From Victivallales bacterium (GTDB taxonomy: Bacteria; Verrucomicrobiota; Lentisphaeria; Oligosphaerales; Lenti-02): a stretch of DNA of 14,036 nucleotides. Positions within the stretch are counted from its first letter, which is position 1, and each line of letters begins with the position of its first letter. Location of the stretch: contig JABGQJ010000136.1 in NCBI GenBank assembly GCA_018648945.1, positions 1 to 14,036 on the forward strand, written 5' to 3'. A program made the translations under genes and the position numbers. Below, piece by piece: positions 12,598 through 14,036 of this stretch. The notes below the pieces were generated by a model that made no database searches, was not told the origin of the DNA, and saw only the letters and a list, made by a program, of their open reading frames with translations.

Positions 12598-14036
12598 AAG
12601 CGATTCTGCTTCGCCGGGGTCTGAGGGCTATAGGCCGGACCCTCGAAGCGGATGGAAGCGTACACGTCCCACTGCTTCCCAGCTTCGTCCGGATTGAAGA
12701 GGCCTGAGACATCGTGAAACTGCACTTCCCAACTCCAGTCGAACCAGACGTAACACTGTGAGCTGAGGACCGTGCGCCCGATCGGGTACAGGCGGTAGTC
12801 ACCGGGCTTGATGGGGTCGTCCTTGCCGGCATAGGCGTGTTGCTGACGCCGGGTCAGCTCGTCGTAGAAGCCCATGTTCAGAACGTTGGGAGGCAGCCCG
12901 GCCGGGGCGTAGGAAGGCTTGCTCAGGGAGGGCTTCATGGCAACCGCGATCCCTGCGGCTGCGGCCGGGTCTTCGACGATTTTGGGCACCCCTCTGTACA
13001 GGAAGGCCGTCTCGGGCGTGAACTGCCGAACGTGCTGGGCCGGGATCGCGTCCAGCGGCGGCGGCAACGGCTTGAGCGGCTTCATCACTGCATGCCACTT
13101 GAGAGAGTCCGACAGGGCTTTCAAGAGGGCATCCTGGCGCTTTGGCAGGGCGCGGCTGCGGACGGCTGCCGTGTACGTGTCCCGGTAGCGGGTGACGAGC
13201 TGCTGTTTGGTGAAGGGGATGTCTCCCGCGGCGGCGAGCCGGTCCCAGCGCAGGATGCAGGCCAGGTCCAAGCTCATGCGTGCCTGCTCGACCCGGGTCA
13301 GGAAGCGCGGGTCGTCGGCCACCGTTTCCCGGCCGGCATCCAGCAGCCGTTGGCAGCCAAGAAGGAGCTTGGGAGTGAGGAAACGGTGCTGGCCCGTGCT
13401 CGCCTTCCAGCGCATGCGGGTCTGCATGGCCCCGGTGGCACTCTCCAGGGCCGCGATATACTGTCGGATCATGGGCGCCGCCGGTCCGTAGTGGTGATCC
13501 GTGTAGTCCGCAATCAGCGCGTCCACGTCCAACGCGGGGTTCCACATGAGGCGGGTGATGAGCCACGTCTGCAGGTCGGCCAGCCGACGTGAATCATAGA
13601 CGCCGGGCGCATCCTGCTCGATGTAGTAGCCCTTGACGCCGATGCGCTTGAACAGCCGGAAGTCCTTCGCCAGACGATGTAGGTTGCCCATGGGCAGGGC
13701 AGGACCGTAGGTGTTGGGATAGTACCAGACCCACAAGTTCGACGTCGCCCGAGGCCAGTTCTCGAGATTGCGGAGAGTGTCGGCGTTGCTCGGGTCTTCG
13801 ATGGGCGCGGCAAAGTTGTCGTCGATGGGCGCGAAGATGATGACCACGTTGTCCGGCAACCTGATCGTCCTCGGCGGCGGCTCGCTCTGCCCTTTGCGGT
13901 ATGCAAGCGTGCTGATACGGGCCTTCGGGTAGCGTTCTGCCACCTGCGGCCCCAACGCCGCCAGGTAGTCGTAGAGCGGGGCACCGGGCGTGCCCTCGCG
14001 CGCCACCAGAGCGCGGCAGGGCTTGCAGTCGCAGAA
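12558..14036 (-). CDS. DUF4838-type (glycoside-hydrolase-like) protein, 5' truncated
   Basis: The frame is open across the right edge and shows 492 residues; GTG 14006 is internal, because the codons before it read FCDCKPCRAL. That Cys-x-Cys-x2-Cys motif (visible 2-7), followed by a helix, a beta strand with IIFAPIDDNFAAPIED (about 66-81), LWVWYY (101-106), and GVKGYYIEQDAPG (133-145, with an acidic Glu140 in the place expected for a TIM-barrel active site), matches the DUF4838 family, related to alpha-glucuronidase/hexosaminidase-like barrels. Helices follow to about 330. The final 150 residues look like a carbohydrate-binding-type sandwich (YVWFDWSWEVQFHDVSGLF, WDVYASIRFEG, RFYVDRVVFV). Role: probable polysaccharide degradation, substrate unknown. 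The N-terminal part, including any signal peptide, is outside the window. Confidence 0.75.
   Translation of the reverse strand, partial: FCDCKPCRALVAREGTPGAPLYDYLAALGPQVAERYPKARISTLAYRKGQSEPPPRTIRLPDNVVIIFAPIDDNFAAPIEDPSNADTLRNLENWPRATSNLWVWYYPNTYGPALPMGNLHRLAKDFRLFKRIGVKGYYIEQDAPGVYDSRRLADLQTWLITRLMWNPALDVDALIADYTDHHYGPAAPMIRQYIAALESATGAMQTRMRWKASTGQHRFLTPKLLLGCQRLLDAGRETVADDPRFLTRVEQARMSLDLACILRWDRLAAAGDIPFTKQQLVTRYRDTYTAAVRSRALPKRQDALLKALSDSLKWHAVMKPLKPLPPPLDAIPAQHVRQFTPETAFLYRGVPKIVEDPAAAAGIAVAMKPSLSKPSYAPAGLPPNVLNMGFYDELTRRQQHAYAGKDDPIKPGDYRLYPIGRTVLSSQCYVWFDWSWEVQFHDVSGLFNPDEAGKQWDVYASIRFEGPAYSPQTPAKQNRFYVDRVVFVAAER

Noticed and set aside
1..14036. CRISPR array, tRNA or rRNA gene, complete IS or prophage
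   Set aside because: No regularly spaced repeats, tRNA cloverleaf, rRNA sequence, intact transposase or phage structural gene was recognised by reading.

Overview
The window is GC-rich bacterial chromosome. Prepilin-like proteins with an [24 protein letters not shown] start and an H-X9-DG tail, a DUF4838-type protein, a BNR/LamG protein and a C45-type hydrolase point to the PVC superphylum, most likely Lentisphaerota. That assignment is inference from protein style; no rRNA or tRNA gene is visible.

Layout: (1) Positions 1-4276, all on the plus strand, hold the tail of one H-X9-DG pseudopilin, a 338-base gap, a Cys-cluster/membrane/TPR protein, a BNR-repeat plus LamG protein, and a complete second pseudopilin. 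(2) Positions 4288-4671 hold a small, very basic protein of unknown function. An imperfect inverted repeat lies upstream of it and a textbook intrinsic terminator downstream. (3) Positions 4648-8562 hold a VanX/DdpX-like M15 dipeptidase on the minus strand. Divergent from it is a two-gene, translationally coupled pair (ATGA overlap): an exported alpha/beta hydrolase with an extra C-terminal domain, and an exported C45-family hydrolase/acyltransferase. (4) Positions 8570-11146 (minus) hold a long O-antigen-ligase-like membrane protein with a TPR-containing tail, ending 7 bases from the C45 gene. (5) Position 11298 starts a Nif3/YbgI-like dinuclear-metal protein on the plus strand. (6) From about 12100 the sequence becomes AT-rich. 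It carries a strong sigma70-like promoter and the N-terminal part of an IS1634/IS4-type transposase, truncated against the end of (7) a DUF4838-type protein on the minus strand that runs off the right edge.

The genes fall into an envelope/carbohydrate theme: pseudopilins, BNR/LamG, DUF4838 and polymer ligase, together with exported or peptide-directed hydrolases. The least explained parts are the hydrolase fusion plus C45 operon facing a VanX-like peptidase, the 68-residue basic protein with its own transcription signals, and the Cys-cluster/TPR protein. I see no CRISPR array, defence system, prophage or complete insertion sequence.
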